Source: Gammaproteobacteria bacterium (GTDB taxonomy: Bacteria; Pseudomonadota; Gammaproteobacteria; Pseudomonadales; Azotimanducaceae). Taken from it: a DNA stretch of 34,043 nt. The position numbers were made by a program, and so were the translations under genes. The stretch covers positions 1 to 34,043 of the forward strand of contig JAPOTJ010000106.1 of assembly GCA_026709225.1 (NCBI GenBank). The letters are read 5' to 3'. Below the pieces are notes generated by a model. It saw only the letters and a program-made list of their open reading frames with translations. It was not told where the DNA came from and ran no database searches. Shown one piece after another: positions 8,905 through 17,036 of the stretch (position 1 is the stretch's first letter; every line of letters begins with the position of its first letter).

Positions 8905-9010
8905 TCCATGACGCTCACGCGTGGGAAAAATCGAGCGCCGTCACGCGGGCACTTCAAGAACACCTAGTTTCAACTTGCTAGTGCAACGCTCCAGAAGTTA
9001 AGAAGGGCCA

Positions 9011-9058
9011 AGTGGGAGCGGATTTACAGCCGCGAATTTCTACGACGCAAGCTCCTAG
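9011..9058. repeat. REP-like palindromic repeat, solitary copy
   Basis: These 48 bases match 33957-34004 at 45 of 48 positions. The core GGGAGCGGATTTACAGCCGC resembles gammaproteobacterial REP sequences, and the copy ends in CTAG. At 33957 the same unit forms the right arm of a larger inverted-repeat element, but here no matching left arm is found. It lies in the 234-base spacer between the convergent thiolase-like and acyl-CoA dehydrogenase genes; the rest of that spacer shows only the small hairpin noted next. Confidence 0.65.
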
Positions 9059-9059
9059 T

Positions 9060-9088
9060 CAATCGCAGCACACCCACAGTGTCGATTG
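9060..9088. other. Small hairpin between convergent genes
   Basis: CAATCG (9060-9065) pairs with CGATTG (9083-9088), with an inner CAC/GTG pairing. There is no T-run on either side, so it is not a standard intrinsic terminator. It could still help stop transcription between the two convergent genes. Confidence 0.3.
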
Positions 9089-9138
9089 CCAAGGCAAGAG
9101 ATTCAGAAACGACTTGATCAACTCTCCCCTCACTAGCA

Positions 9139-10305
9139 TCAATACGACTTCGGCAACTCCAGCTCGCGCTCCGATATAAACGAGAGGATGAGCTGCTCGG
9201 AAACCGGCGCGATGCGTTGCAAGACGGCTTCGCGCATCAGTCGCTCGACCTGATACTCTTTGGCGTAGCCCATGCCGCCGTGCGTGAGCACTGCTTGCGT
9301 CGCCGTATCGAACGCAGCGCGCCCGCCAAGGAACTTCGCGGCGTTCGCGTAGGCGCCGCAAGATTCACCGGCATCGTAGAGATGCGCAGCTTTGAACATC
9401 ATCAGCCGCGCAGCTTCGATCTGGCACCAGTTCTCCGCCAAGGGATGCGCAATGCCCTGGTTCTGACCGATGGGCCGGCCAAACACCTCGCGCTCGCGGG
9501 CGTAGATGGCCGCACGCCGCAGCGCGTCTTCTGCGATGCCGATGGCGCCAGCGGCGACGATGATCCGCTCCGGATTCAAACTGTGCAGCAGATAGTGAAA
9601 GCCCTTCCCTTCTTCACCAATTCGGTCTTCCTCGGGGATGAACAGGTCTTCAATGAAGATAGCATTGGAATCGACGGCGGCGCGACCCATTTTCGGAATC
9701 CGCCGAACCTCCACGCGATCACGATTGAGCTTTGTGAAGAAGATGGTCATGCCACCTGTCGGCTTCTCGCATTCTTCGAGCAGGGTCGTGCGCGTGAGCA
9801 ACAGGATATTGTCCGCAACTTGTGCCGTCGAGGTCCAGATCTTGCCGCCATTGACAAGGTAGCCACCATCCACACGCTCCGCAAAGGTCGTGATCGCCGT
9901 TGTGTTGAGGCCTGCATTGGGTTCGGTGACGCCGAAGCAGGTCTTCTCGGCACCACTGATCAGCGGTAACAGCATCCGTTCCTTTTGCGCAGGTGTACCG
10001 AGCACGACAATCGGGTGCGGCGCAAAGAGATTGATCTGCAGCGTAGACATGGCGGCGCCGGCGCCACCGCTGCTTGCAACAGTGTTCATCATCACCGCCG
10101 CTTCAGTCACGCCGAGTCCAGAACCGCCAAGCTCTTCGGGCATAGTGATGCCGAGCCAGCCGCCTTCGGCCATGGCCCGATGAAACTCGTGTGGAAACTC
10201 GGCATTCGCGTCCTTCTCGCTCCAGTAGTCATCGTCGAACGCGCTGCACACTTTTGCCACAGCGTCTTGGATAGCGAGCTGATCGTCGGTGAGTTCGTAG
10301 TTCAT
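9139..10305 (-). CDS. Acyl-CoA dehydrogenase
   Basis: This is a 388-residue FAD enzyme of the acyl-CoA dehydrogenase family. The N-terminal helical domain starts MNYELTDDQLAIQDAV. The middle domain has CFGVTEPNAGLNTTAI and GGKIWTSTA, the FAD/substrate motifs. The C-terminal domain has QAVLTHGGMGYAKEYQVERL. The EGTSEI-type motif that usually holds the catalytic glutamate reads APVSEQL here, so the base may lie elsewhere or the preferred reaction may differ. The ATG at 10305 is preceded closely by AAGAGG. It probably acts in the cytoplasm on a CoA thioester; chain type cannot be inferred. It is transcribed alone, convergent with the thiolase-like gene. Confidence 0.88.
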   Translation of the reverse strand: MNYELTDDQLAIQDAVAKVCSAFDDDYWSEKDANAEFPHEFHRAMAEGGWLGITMPEELGGSGLGVTEAAVMMNTVASSGGAGAAMSTLQINLFAPHPIVVLGTPAQKERMLLPLISGAEKTCFGVTEPNAGLNTTAITTFAERVDGGYLVNGGKIWTSTAQVADNILLLTRTTLLEECEKPTGGMTIFFTKLNRDRVEVRRIPKMGRAAVDSNAIFIEDLFIPEEDRIGEEGKGFHYLLHSLNPERIIVAAGAIGIAEDALRRAAIYAREREVFGRPIGQNQGIAHPLAENWCQIEAARLMMFKAAHLYDAGESCGAYANAAKFLGGRAAFDTATQAVLTHGGMGYAKEYQVERLMREAVLQRIAPVSEQLILSFISERELELPKSY

Positions 10306-10435
10306 CCTCTTGTCTCGGATATGGCTGACATACCACGCAGTGTAAGCGCTACAAGCGTTTTCTATGTAGAATTACCGGTACAGTTATGTTGGGATGTCAA
10401 TCATCTGATCCCGCACATCCCGCTTGGAGGAAACA

Positions 10436-10930
10436 ATGGAACGACTGACCCGATCAATGCCCCACCTCATCCTACTGGCCGCCGTCCTCCTGTTCGCAGC
10501 GCCACTCGCTGCGCAGGCGTCATCGGCGGGCGCGACGGGGGCGGGCACCTGCACGAACTTGTCACCGTATAACCCCTCTTTTCTGTACGTCTTGGAAGCA
10601 CCCAAAAGCGATAGGGTATCAATTCAGATCAGGCCCATTGGCTATTACTTGGTCCGATCCACACAGTACGGATCTCCCAACTTCTCCTTCTACCAAAACG
10701 AATATGACGTCTTTCTCGATCTGCTGCAAAACGGTCTCGCTTCGGTCACGCAACTGTCCCTTGGACAGGTCAGTTACGATCCCAGACTCGATCTGGCGTT
10801 CGGGATCGAACAATTCACGGACTTGGAGCCGGATACGCCCTACACGTTCGTTCAGCATGCCGGGAATCTGGAAAAGCCCATTTCAAGGATTTGCTTCAGG
10901 ACGGCGGCGGATCCGAATGCTGACGACTGA
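10436..10930 (+). CDS. Secreted protein of unknown function
   Basis: I do not recognise this 164-residue protein. The ATG at 10436 is preceded by a strong GGAGGAAA site; an in-frame TTG at 10424 overlaps that site and is unlikely. The N-terminus is a signal peptide (basic MERLTRSMPH, a long hydrophobic run, cleavage likely after PLAAQA). The mature part starts with a short Ser/Gly/Ala linker. It holds two cysteines (in GTCTN and RICFRT) that could form one disulfide, and many aromatic residues around SPNFSFYQNEYDVF, suggesting a compact beta-rich domain. Its last 35 bases overlap the convergent antitoxin gene. Confidence 0.7.
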   Translation: MERLTRSMPHLILLAAVLLFAAPLAAQASSAGATGAGTCTNLSPYNPSFLYVLEAPKSDRVSIQIRPIGYYLVRSTQYGSPNFSFYQNEYDVFLDLLQNGLASVTQLSLGQVSYDPRLDLAFGIEQFTDLEPDTPYTFVQHAGNLEKPISRICFRTAADPNADD

Positions 10931-11165
10931 ATGGGGCCGCGCCAACTGACTGCTTGATCGAGATTCGCACGGTTTGAACACACAAGAGGCGGTCTTCGGG
11001 TCGCTTTTCTGCTCGCGCCAATACGGTCTTGGACTTCCGAACTGCCCGAATTTCGGCAACCGGTTCGCCACGACAAGAGACCGTCACAATTTCACGGTCG
11101 CGTACTTCACGGACGACTTGCGGGAAGCATGTTTTCGTATCGTCAAGGGAGTAAGATTTGGACAT
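10896..11165 (-). CDS. Phd/YefM-type antitoxin, apparently orphan
   Basis: This 89-residue protein starts at ATG 11165. Its first 45 residues fit the Phd/YefM antitoxin fold: MSKSYSLDDTKTCFPQVV, then REVRDREIVTVSCRGEP and VAEIRAVRKS, the usual DNA-binding and dimerisation half. The C-terminal tail, which would normally wrap a toxin, is not recognisable (low complexity, ends QHSDPPPS) and may be shifted or decayed. No toxin gene follows; instead the tail overlaps the convergent secreted-protein gene. It is divergent from the BVMO gene with a 46-base gap, so it could also regulate from that spacer. It is probably a TA remnant or a solitary antitoxin. Confidence 0.6.
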   Translation of the reverse strand: MSKSYSLDDTKTCFPQVVREVRDREIVTVSCRGEPVAEIRAVRKSKTVLARAEKRPEDRLLCVQTVRISIKQSVGAAPFSRQHSDPPPS

Positions 11166-11211
11166 GCTTGCATACGAATAGGTGTGCACTTTCACGACAA
11201 AACACACATTG

Positions 11212-13095
11212 ATGAACACACACTCCAATCACGCAATCCGCATTGAACCTGCGACCGGGCTAAAGATATTCGATACTCGCGCCAAGGTTGCATCCAAGCG
11301 CGTTGCGGGCAAAGGCTACGACGTTGTCGCCAATCCAGCGTACCGCGCACTGCCCGCGTTCAATGCCGATCTCGCCTTTGACGAACGTGCGCAAGCCGAT
11401 ATCAAAGCGTTCAACGACGCCCGCCGCGGCGCCGACGACTACATGCCGATGGAAGGCAAGTTCTCGCACTATCTGCAAGATCACTATTCATCCGCGCCGG
11501 TAGAACGCCAGGCGCTCGATGACGAATGCGAAGTCCTCGTCGTCGGCGCAGGCTTCGCCGGACTCTTGCTGTGGTATCGGCTCGCGCAGGCCGGATTCAA
11601 AGATGTGCGTTTCTGCGAAAAGGGCGGCGATGTCGGCGGCACTTGGTACTGGAATCGCTACCCCGGCATCGCGTGTGATGTCGAGTCCTACTCTTACTTG
11701 CCGCTTCTTGACGAGATGGGCTACTTCCCGACGAAGAAATTTGCCTCGGGTTTCGAGATTTTCGAATACTGTCAGAAAGTCGCTGAGAAATGCAGGTTCT
11801 ACGACCGTTGCTTGTTCCACACCGAAATGACAAGTGCCAATTGGGATGCTGACCTCAAGCGCTGGCATGTGCGCACCAGCCGCGGCGATGCAATGCGCGC
11901 ACGATTCCTCGTGCTCGCGAACGGCACGCTGACAACACCGCGGCTCGCCCGTATCCCAGGCATGGAGATATTTCAAGGGCAGTCCTTCCACACAGCTCGA
12001 TGGGATTACGATGTGGACTTGAGTAACAAGCGTATCGGCATTATCGGCACCGGCGCGACGGCGGTGCAGGTCATCCCCGAGATCGCGAAGACCGCCGCGC
12101 ATCTCTATGTGTTTCAACGCACGCCTTCGACCATTGACGTGCGTGACCAGCGCGACACAACACCAGAAGAAATCGAAGAATGGAAGCAGCAGCCAGGCTG
12201 GGCACGGCAACGGCGCCAACGCTTCGCACAGCTCATCGGACGCCGCGCGCTGCAAGCGAACGATGCCTTCTTGTCCGGCAAAGCGACACGACCAAAGCGA
12301 CGACTGTATGGCGACGGGCCGCGCTTGAGCGCAGAGGAGCTGTTGCAGCGCGAACTCGAAACGAGCTTTCGCATCATGGAGCAGATCCGTGCGCGCGTCG
12401 ATGCGGTCGTGCAAGACCCCAAGACCGCCGCCGCACTGAAACCCTACTACCCCTATGGCTGCAAGCGGCCGAATTTTCACGACGAGTATTTGCCAACGTT
12501 CAATCAGCCGAACGTGACACTCGTGGACGTCGCACCTCGCGGCGTGAAAGAGATCAACGAGCGCGGTGTTGTTCACGAAGGCAAGCAATACGAACTCGAC
12601 ATTCTGATCTACGCGACTGGATTTGAGTTCATGTCGCACGAATCCATGGCGCGCGTAGTCGATGCAAAAGGCCGAAGTCTTGCGGACAAATGGGCCGAGG
12701 AAGGCACGCGCACGTTTCTAGGCGTACACAGTCATGGCTTTCCAAACCTCTTCATCATCGCCGGACCGCAAGGCACCGGCGGAACGTTCAACTTCATCGA
12801 CGCCATTGAAGATCACACCGAGTACGTCACCTCGCTGCTTGCCAAGATGCGCGAACTTGGCCGCTGCGTCGTCGATATTCGCCCGCAGGATGAAGCCCAC
12901 TGGGCTCAGCTTTGTGCGCAGGCCGATCTCGCGACGGCGCCGCTTCGGGACTGCTTGACCAACTTCAACGGCTATGGCCGCGCCGCGCCCGGCTCACTTG
13001 GCTACTACGGCGGCAAGAAGGCATTGGCCAAGCTGCGCGCATGGGCCGAGGACAGCCTCGAACCCTATCGATTTTCTGACAGCACGATTGAATAG
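11212..13095 (+). CDS. Baeyer-Villiger monooxygenase (flavin-containing)
   Basis: This is a 627-residue type I BVMO that would insert oxygen next to a ketone using FAD and NADPH, yielding an ester or lactone. I start it at ATG 11212. The FAD Rossmann motif is VLVVGAGFAGLLLWYRL, followed by GGTWYWNRYPGIACDVES, the conserved BVMO region. The BVMO fingerprint is visible as FQGQSFHTARWDYDVDL, directly followed by the NADPH Rossmann motif RIGIIGTGATAVQVIPEIA. About 90 residues precede the FAD motif, as in the longer cyclic-ketone and steroid BVMOs. Downstream lie a decayed FAD-enzyme remnant and a phosphopantetheinyl transferase. The natural substrate is unknown; cyclic or steroid ketones are typical of relatives. 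Confidence 0.93.
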   Translation: MNTHSNHAIRIEPATGLKIFDTRAKVASKRVAGKGYDVVANPAYRALPAFNADLAFDERAQADIKAFNDARRGADDYMPMEGKFSHYLQDHYSSAPVERQALDDECEVLVVGAGFAGLLLWYRLAQAGFKDVRFCEKGGDVGGTWYWNRYPGIACDVESYSYLPLLDEMGYFPTKKFASGFEIFEYCQKVAEKCRFYDRCLFHTEMTSANWDADLKRWHVRTSRGDAMRARFLVLANGTLTTPRLARIPGMEIFQGQSFHTARWDYDVDLSNKRIGIIGTGATAVQVIPEIAKTAAHLYVFQRTPSTIDVRDQRDTTPEEIEEWKQQPGWARQRRQRFAQLIGRRALQANDAFLSGKATRPKRRLYGDGPRLSAEELLQRELETSFRIMEQIRARVDAVVQDPKTAAALKPYYPYGCKRPNFHDEYLPTFNQPNVTLVDVAPRGVKEINERGVVHEGKQYELDILIYATGFEFMSHESMARVVDAKGRSLADKWAEEGTRTFLGVHSHGFPNLFIIAGPQGTGGTFNFIDAIEDHTEYVTSLLAKMRELGRCVVDIRPQDEAHWAQLCAQADLATAPLRDCLTNFNGYGRAAPGSLGYYGGKKALAKLRAWAEDSLEPYRFSDSTIE

Positions 13096-13098
13096 ACC

Positions 13099-13263
13099 GT
13101 GGAAGAGTTCACGACCGACATTGAGCCAGCGCTCCGTATCGCTCGTGCAACCGATCTGCACTGAGACGACGAGGCGGATTTGGTCACCATTGGATTCGGC
13201 AGCGCCGCTGCGGTCGCGGGCATCGAAGTGCGAGAAAACGGCGGCACTGTGCTCGTTCTCTTA
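13099..13263 (+). pseudogene. Remnant of FAD-binding flavoprotein N-terminus (fumarate reductase/ketosteroid dehydrogenase type)
   Basis: Reading from GTG 13099 gives EPALRIARATDLH, then a TGA at 13162-13164, then DDEADLVTIGFGSAAAVAG and IEVRENGGTVLVL. This closely resembles the start of FAD_binding_2 enzymes (fumarate reductase or 3-ketosteroid dehydrogenase type), where the stop position is usually tryptophan (WDDEADVVVVGFG). Similarity ends near 13263, after about 55 codons of a family normally over 500 residues. It is therefore a premature-stop and truncation remnant, three bases after the BVMO stop. The rest of 13264-13309 shows nothing recognisable. Confidence 0.65.
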
Positions 13264-13309
13264 TACGACGGTGCTAAGCTTGTCATGCTGAATACCTCCG
13301 ATACAGCAC

Positions 13310-13954
13310 TTGCGCCAGACCCCCTCGCTCGCCGAGAGCGCCTTAAGAAATTCCATCGTTCGCCTCGATTCACGGAACGATGTCTCATGCTTCGGATTTC
13401 CGGTCGGCGCAAGCGGGTCTAAGTGTGCCGAATTGCTGTCAGCAGAAGAACGTGAGCGGAGCAGCAGAATCGGACATATCGCCACTCGCAGGCGGTTCCT
13501 CGCTGCGCGCGCCGCGCTTCGTGTGCTGCTCGCAGATATGTTGGGGCAGCGTCCGCAAGAAGTGCAAATCCACATATCGCCAGCGGGAAAGCCGTTTCTG
13601 CCCGGCCATCCCGTGCATTTCAGTCTGAGCCATTCCGGCGATTGGGGCACCGTTGCCATCAGCACCTCGCGCGAAGTCGGCATCGACATTGAAGCGCCGC
13701 GCGAGCTTCGCCATCCCGCAGCGCTCGACCAAAGGCTGCCGAGCGTCCCCGGATTCAGCCTGCTTGAGCGCTGGACGCTTGCTGAATCGGCATTGAAATC
13801 GTTCGGCCTCGGCGTACATGCTCTTGGAAGCCTCATCCTCGTCCGCCACAGCGATGCCGAAACACTGTTCGCGCACGGCAAGGTGAAAACGCGCGCTCAG
13901 CGGCTACAATTCTTGCCTAGCCCGAAGCATATCGCAGCAGTCGCTGTGCGTTAA
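13310..13954 (+). CDS. 4'-phosphopantetheinyl transferase (Sfp/AcpT-like)
   Basis: This is a 214-residue enzyme that would move phosphopantetheine from CoA to carrier proteins. The family order is visible: LLSAEERERSSRIGH, RRRFLAARAALRVLLADMLG, the GKPFLPG strand, FSLSHSGDWGTVAIS, then the metal-binding VGIDIE. The last motif reads WTLAESALKSFG where the family has W-x-x-K-E-(A/S)-x-x-K, so the first lysine is alanine. The start is uncertain: TTG 13310 is used because no ATG lies before the conserved part. No polyketide or non-ribosomal synthetase is in the window, so its carrier protein is elsewhere. Confidence 0.82.
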   Translation: MRQTPSLAESALRNSIVRLDSRNDVSCFGFPVGASGSKCAELLSAEERERSSRIGHIATRRRFLAARAALRVLLADMLGQRPQEVQIHISPAGKPFLPGHPVHFSLSHSGDWGTVAISTSREVGIDIEAPRELRHPAALDQRLPSVPGFSLLERWTLAESALKSFGLGVHALGSLILVRHSDAETLFAHGKVKTRAQRLQFLPSPKHIAAVAVR

Positions 13955-13960
13955 CTTCAC

Positions 13961-14527
13961 CTATACACGTCGAGCCCGTCTCATATCCACCATTTTGACT
14001 TTTCGGTCATAGACCACAAGCCCTGCCCGCTGATACATCGATATCGCAGACGGATGATCGAGCGTGCAGGTATGCAGCCACACGCGGCGGACACCCTGCC
14101 GCCAAGCTTTCCGCAATCCAAAGTCAAGCAGCCAAGTCCCGAGTCCGCGGCCAATAAACTCTGGCATCAGTCCGAAGTAGGCCACCTCGACATCGCCTTC
14201 CACGCGCCGGTCGAGCTCGACGTAGCCCGCTGGCGTACCGCGCACATACACCACATACACCTCGACCTTCGGGTCTTCAATGATGGCGAGCAGCGCGGCA
14301 TCGCTCAATTCGCGGCGCTCGTACCAGTGCCAAGGTGCACCAACCGTGTCGTACAAAAAGCGATAGAAGCTCACGCTCGGCGGGTCGGCGCGAATGACGC
14401 CCGAGACATCGGACCGCGAGGCAAGCGGCGCGACTGCGCGTGGTCGCTCGCGGGATTCAAGAAACGTGACGGTGACCTCAACGAGTTCAGCTTCGCTGAG
14501 GTCCTCAAAATCCAATGTCCGCGACAT
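13961..14527 (-). CDS. GNAT family N-acetyltransferase
   Basis: This is a 188-residue acetyltransferase. The acetyl-CoA binding motif A is visible as VAYFGLMPEFIGRGLGTWLL, with the pyrophosphate loop GRGLGT. It is followed by motif B (SAISMYQRAGLVVYDR), the usual end of the GNAT fold. About 60 N-terminal residues precede the conserved core. The substrate is unknown. It is the last gene of the Kor/GAPDH operon, and its ATG lies inside the end of the GAPDH gene (23-base overlap), so translation is coupled. Relatives acetylate amines or protein termini; a regulatory role on a neighbouring enzyme is only a guess. Confidence 0.85.
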   Translation of the reverse strand: MSRTLDFEDLSEAELVEVTVTFLESRERPRAVAPLASRSDVSGVIRADPPSVSFYRFLYDTVGAPWHWYERRELSDAALLAIIEDPKVEVYVVYVRGTPAGYVELDRRVEGDVEVAYFGLMPEFIGRGLGTWLLDFGLRKAWRQGVRRVWLHTCTLDHPSAISMYQRAGLVVYDRKVKMVDMRRARRV

Positions 14528-15974
14528 CCTTCGGGATCAATGGGTAGTTGATGCCAGCCCACTTCTGTACGACGCGCACCACTTGGCAGGCGTAGCCGAA
14601 CTCATTGTCGTACCAGCCATACAAAACCACCCGGTTGCCGTCCACAATCGATGCGCCGCCATCGACAATGACCGCGTGACGATTGCCAACAAAGTCCGAA
14701 GACACCACTTCTTCGGACTCGGTGAAGTCAAGCTGGCGCTGCAGGCTTGAATGCAGTGCGGCGTGGCGCAGGAACTCATTGACCTCATCGCGCGTTGTGT
14801 CCGTGTGCAAGGCAAGATTAAAGATTGCCAAGGATACGTTCGGCGTCGGCACGCGAATCGCGTTGCTTGTCAGTCTGCCTTTGAGTTCCGGCAGAAAATC
14901 AACCACAGCCTTCGACGCGCCTGTTTCAGTGATCACCAGATTGAGCGGCGCGGCGCGGCCACGTCGGTTCTTCTTGTGGAAGTTATCAATCAAATTCTGG
15001 TCGTTGGTGTAGGCGTGCACGGTTTCGATGTGGCCGTGGTCGATGCCGAACCGATCATGCATCGCGCGCAGCACCGGCACGATGGCATTGGTTGTGCACG
15101 AGGCCGCGCCGAGCACGCGCTCGTCTTGCGAGATGTCACTCGAATTGACGCCTGAGACGATATTGAGAACCCCGGCCTTGGCTGGCGCTGTCAAGATCAC
15201 GCGCGACGCACCTTTCGAGTCGAGGTGGCGACCAAGACCATCAAGGTCACGCCAGACACCGGTATTGTCAATGACGATGGCGTTCGATATCCCGTGCGCC
15301 TCATAATCGACGTTCTCAGGCGCATCGGAATGAATGAGGCGAATGACATTGCCGTTGGCAATAATGCACTGATTTTCATCATCGATACGCAGCGTGCCAA
15401 GGAAGGCGCCATGCACGGAGTCGCGCCTGAAGAGCGCTGCGCGCTTGTGCAGGTCGTCATCGCCCTCCTTGCGCGTCACGATCGCGCGCAGGCGAAGCTG
15501 CTGCCCGCCGCCGGTCTTTTCGATCAAAAGCCGCGCGAGCAGACGCCCGATGCGTCCGAAACCGTACAAGACCACGTCCTGCGGCGATTCAATGGGCGGC
15601 ACATGCCGACCAATGATTTCGGCGCATTCGTTCTCGACAAACTCGCTGAGCGAAATGCCTTCGCTCTTGCTATCGGCCATATAGCGTGCCGTGAGCTTGC
15701 CAATATCGATGTGCGACGGGCCGAGATCGAGCTTCGAAAGCGTATCGAGCATCGCAAAGCTTTCGAACTCGGAGAGTTCGTTGTGCGCCACCTGTCGCAC
15801 ATAGCGATGCGTCTTCATAAGCTGCATAACGCTGCAGTTGTGCAGGGCGCGCCCGTAGCAATAGCACACGACGTTGCGCCGATAGAGGGAGCCGATGATC
15901 GGAATCATCGCTTCGGCGAGGGCTTCGCGCTCCTTCCAGTCAGGAAAGTAATCTTCAAGCATTGGCAGGGTCAT
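14505..15974 (-). CDS. gap: Glyceraldehyde-3-phosphate dehydrogenase, long form
   Basis: This is a 489-residue phosphorylating GAPDH with an N-terminal extension of about 130 residues before the NAD-binding motif (DVVLYGFGRIGRLLARLL). Standard GAPDHs are about 335 residues; this extended class is known in some Gammaproteobacteria such as Pseudomonas. The catalytic cysteine is in ASCTTNAIVPVL, followed by HAYTNDQNLIDNFHKK, RAAPLNLVITETGASKAV and the C-terminal WYDNEFGYACQVV. It interconverts glyceraldehyde 3-phosphate and 1,3-bisphosphoglycerate. The start ATG is seven bases after the korB stop, so it is an operon member, and its end overlaps the GNAT gene. The extension has no obvious domain; the class may favour gluconeogenesis (inference). 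Confidence 0.92.
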   Translation of the reverse strand: MTLPMLEDYFPDWKEREALAEAMIPIIGSLYRRNVVCYCYGRALHNCSVMQLMKTHRYVRQVAHNELSEFESFAMLDTLSKLDLGPSHIDIGKLTARYMADSKSEGISLSEFVENECAEIIGRHVPPIESPQDVVLYGFGRIGRLLARLLIEKTGGGQQLRLRAIVTRKEGDDDLHKRAALFRRDSVHGAFLGTLRIDDENQCIIANGNVIRLIHSDAPENVDYEAHGISNAIVIDNTGVWRDLDGLGRHLDSKGASRVILTAPAKAGVLNIVSGVNSSDISQDERVLGAASCTTNAIVPVLRAMHDRFGIDHGHIETVHAYTNDQNLIDNFHKKNRRGRAAPLNLVITETGASKAVVDFLPELKGRLTSNAIRVPTPNVSLAIFNLALHTDTTRDEVNEFLRHAALHSSLQRQLDFTESEEVVSSDFVGNRHAVIVDGGASIVDGNRVVLYGWYDNEFGYACQVVRVVQKWAGINYPLIPKDVADIGF

Positions 15975-15980
15975 GCGGCG

Positions 15981-17036
15981 CTAGCGAAAACTCTGATTGA
16001 TGGATTCGAGCGCACCGACACCAGGGCACAAGTCGTCTTCGTCAAGCGAGTTCAAGGGGGCATCAACCAAGTTCAGAATGTCGTGCGTGTTTTTCGCCTC
16101 GCTCTCGACGTACAGGAGGCCTGTCACCACTTCCCCTTCGCGCTGACGTTCGCCGAGATAGTTGATCGCTCGCAGTCGATCATGCGGATCGTAGTCTGCA
16201 TGCACCTTGCGAAGTCGCAGACGCGCGCCGTCGGGCATGGTGATGTCCTCTAGCTGACCCGCTTCATAGTCAATGGTCATCTCGGCTTCCGAAGCGACAT
16301 AATCAGCGCTCACGACTTCGCGCTGCATGTTGCGCATGTGCGCAAAGCTCTTGGTCGAGCCGCCGTGGTTGTTGAAGGCAACACAGGGTGAAATGACGTC
16401 AATGAACGAGAAGCCTCGGTGCATGAGTCCGGCTTTGATCAGCCCGACAAGCTGACGCTTATCGCCGGAGAAGCTCCGTGCGACAAAGGTCGCGCCGATT
16501 TGCATAGCCATGCTGACAATGTCAATCGGTTCATAGAGATTGGGCACGCCGCGCTTCGACGTTGAGCCGAGATCATTGGTGGCTGAGAACTGTCCTTTCG
16601 TCAGTCCGTAGGTGCCATTGTTATCAACAATATAGAGCATGTTGATTCGCCGCCGCACGATGTGCGCGAATTGACCGAGCCCGATCGACGCGCTATCGCC
16701 GTCGCCTGAAATGCCAAGGCAGTAGAGCTCCTTGTTGGCGAGGCTCGCCCCAGTGGCGACCGACGGCATGCGTCCGTGCACCGAGTTGAACCCGTGCGAA
16801 TGTCCGAGGAAGTAGTTGGGTGTTTTTGATGAGCAGCCGATGCCGGAGATCTTTAAGAATTTGTGCGGCGGAAGGCCAAGTTCAGCGCACGCCGAAACGA
16901 TCGCCGCGCTCACCGAGTCGTGTCCGCAGCCTGCGCACAGGGTTGAGACGCTGCCTTCGTAGTCGCGCCGCGTCAGGCCGAGCTCGTTCACCTTGAGCGA
17001 CGGATGCCGGGCAACAGGTTTGGTCACGAATGTCAT
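15981..17036 (-). CDS. korB: 2-oxoacid:ferredoxin oxidoreductase, beta subunit
   Basis: This is a 351-residue thiamine-diphosphate subunit of a 2-oxoglutarate- or pyruvate-type ferredoxin oxidoreductase. I start it at ATG 17036, which overlaps the korA stop as ATGA; an in-frame start at 17090 would only add residues inside korA. The [4Fe-4S] ligands are visible in CAGCGHDS, GIGCSSKTPNYF and ISPCVAFNNH. The ThDP motif is GDGDSASIGLGQFAHIVRR ending at VDNNGTYGLTKG. These fit the KorB branch acting with a gamma-alpha fused partner, as in mycobacterial KorAB. It would decarboxylate a 2-oxoacid to acyl-CoA and reduce ferredoxin. The exact substrate is not readable. Confidence 0.9.
   Translation of the reverse strand: MTFVTKPVARHPSLKVNELGLTRRDYEGSVSTLCAGCGHDSVSAAIVSACAELGLPPHKFLKISGIGCSSKTPNYFLGHSHGFNSVHGRMPSVATGASLANKELYCLGISGDGDSASIGLGQFAHIVRRRINMLYIVDNNGTYGLTKGQFSATNDLGSTSKRGVPNLYEPIDIVSMAMQIGATFVARSFSGDKRQLVGLIKAGLMHRGFSFIDVISPCVAFNNHGGSTKSFAHMRNMQREVVSADYVASEAEMTIDYEAGQLEDITMPDGARLRLRKVHADYDPHDRLRAINYLGERQREGEVVTGLLYVESEAKNTHDILNLVDAPLNSLDEDDLCPGVGALESINQSFR

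Noticed and set aside
11488-12639. 383-residue minus-strand frame
   Set aside because: It is antisense to the Baeyer-Villiger monooxygenase, which carries all its fingerprints.
15225-16253. 342-residue plus-strand frame
   Set aside because: It lies antisense across GAPDH and korB; no family match, and its codon pattern mirrors the real genes.
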